Assembly: GCA_947565875.1 (NCBI GenBank)
Contig: CANOHR010000055.1
Coordinates: forward strand, 1-6,937
DNA length: 6,937 nucleotides
Source: an uncultured Pseudoflavonifractor sp.
GTDB taxonomy: Bacteria > Bacillota > Clostridia > Oscillospirales > Oscillospiraceae
Reading direction: 5' to 3'
In this document: in pieces, positions 6,623-6,937 of the stretch
Position numbering within the stretch: position 1 is the stretch's first letter
Layout of the letters: the number at the start of each line of letters is the position of its first letter
Translations under genes and position numbers: made by a program
The notes under the pieces: model-generated
What the model saw: only the letters and a program-made list of their open reading frames with translations
Databases searched by the model: none
Told to the model about the DNA's origin: nothing

Positions 6623-6937
6623 GGTCGTCAGCCTCCGTTTTCTCTTCCACCGCTTCCTGCTCCTCCGGCGGATGATTTAAAATAAGAAGAACATGGGCGG
6701 TAAGGTATACCACCGCAAAAAGGTGGCGGAACAGGTCCGCCGTACCGTGCCGGTCCGCCAGAGTCACCAGGGAGAAGTAGATCCCCATCAGGCAGAAGAA
6801 GACAGCCTGCCGGGGTTTGCCGTTTTCAAAGGAGAAACCGGCAATAAAATAGAACCCCAAAAGGGCGGTGACAATGGCGAAGACCTCGTAAAGGTACGGC
6901 GGACCTGTTCCGCCACCTTTTTGCGGTGGTATACCTT
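6615..6937 (-). CDS. Small hydrophobic membrane protein, unrecognised; 5' end missing or assembly-damaged
   Basis: I do not recognise the family. The clear part (minus strand from about base 6892) encodes three likely membrane helices: LYEVFAIVTALLGFYFIAGF, then QAVFFCLMGIYFSLVTLA, then LFRHLFAVVYLTAHVLLILN. An acidic, charged tail follows (PPEEQEAVEEKTEADDHA). The frame stays open to the right edge, with no ATG or GTG; the only internal start is a TTG at 6858-6860, which would remove most of helix 1. The first 15 residues read from the edge (GIPPQKGGGTGPPYL) are encoded by a perfect reverse copy of bases 6702-6746 and look unlike the rest, so they are probably not native. The stop codon (6615-6617) lies inside metG, giving an 8-base overlap and an operon with it. 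The real start is therefore unknown. Confidence 0.6.
   Translation of the reverse strand, partial: GIPPQKGGGTGPPYLYEVFAIVTALLGFYFIAGFSFENGKPRQAVFFCLMGIYFSLVTLADRHGTADLFRHLFAVVYLTAHVLLILNHPPEEQEAVEEKTEADDHA
6702..6746 (+). repeat. Inner arm of a 45-base perfect inverted repeat
   Basis: These 45 bases, starting AAGGTATACCACCGC, are the exact reverse complement of 6893-6937. On the minus strand they encode part of the third membrane helix (GTADLFRHLFAVVYL) in a natural-looking context, so this copy is probably the genuine one. The arm also contains two small hairpins of its own (CCACC/GGTGG and GGCGGA/TCCGCC). Confidence 0.95.
6893..6937 (-). repeat. Outer arm of the 45-base inverted repeat, ending at the window edge
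   Basis: This is an exact reverse complement of 6702-6746, separated from it by 146 bases. The identity stops sharply at 6892 on this side and continues to the last base of the window on the other. Because it ends at the edge and gives an unnatural N-terminus to the membrane protein, a fold-back assembly or amplification artefact is the likeliest cause. A real invertible segment is the alternative. Confidence 0.95.

Noticed and set aside
4703..6685. Long plus-strand open frames (4703-5440 and 5753-6685) across metG
   Set aside because: They are in the same antisense register to a certain metG reading frame, and their peptides show no recognisable domain.

Overview
The window looks like chromosomal DNA from a fairly GC-rich Gram-positive anaerobe of the class Clostridia, probably near Oscillospiraceae (the Flavonifractor / Oscillibacter group). 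The evidence is the strong AGGAGG-type ribosome binding sites, a ZapA start, a large surface protein anchored by three SLH domains, a clostridial-type MetG with a C-terminal tRNA-binding domain, and a codon choice that avoids TTA, CTA and TCA. Placement at genus level is inference only.

Layout. Left edge, minus strand: the first 27 codons of zapA, with a clear extended -10 promoter and a 20-base palindrome just upstream. Next, also minus strand: a 115-residue XRE-family helix-turn-helix regulator followed by a probable intrinsic terminator. A 179-bp divergent intergenic region follows. It carries a perfect-hexamer sigma-A promoter (TTGACA, 18 bp, TATAAT) firing rightward, with inverted repeats over the -35 and at the predicted start of transcription. 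That promoter drives a 1275-residue secreted surface protein: signal peptide, three SLH domains, Pro/Thr and Gly/Ser linker, Ig-like region, an InlB-B-type repeat, and a C-terminal region resembling a right-handed beta-helix. The gene converges on metG (minus strand), and a strong hairpin with a U-tract on the metG side separates them. Upstream of metG, and overlapping it by 8 bases, is a small three-helix membrane protein whose 5' end is not in the window.

How the parts work together. zapA (division) and metG (translation) are housekeeping genes. The accessory part is the divergent pair of regulator and surface protein. The most economical reading is that the XRE protein controls the surface protein, itself, or both, through the shared intergenic region. 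That is inferred from layout and dyad symmetry, not shown.

The right edge needs caution. The last 45 bases are an exact reverse complement of a segment about 190 bases further in, so the sequence there may be a fold-back assembly artefact (or, less likely, an invertible segment). I found no mobile element, CRISPR array, tRNA or rRNA. No clearly new system is demonstrable; the best candidates for a second look are the regulated surface protein and the edge inverted repeat.
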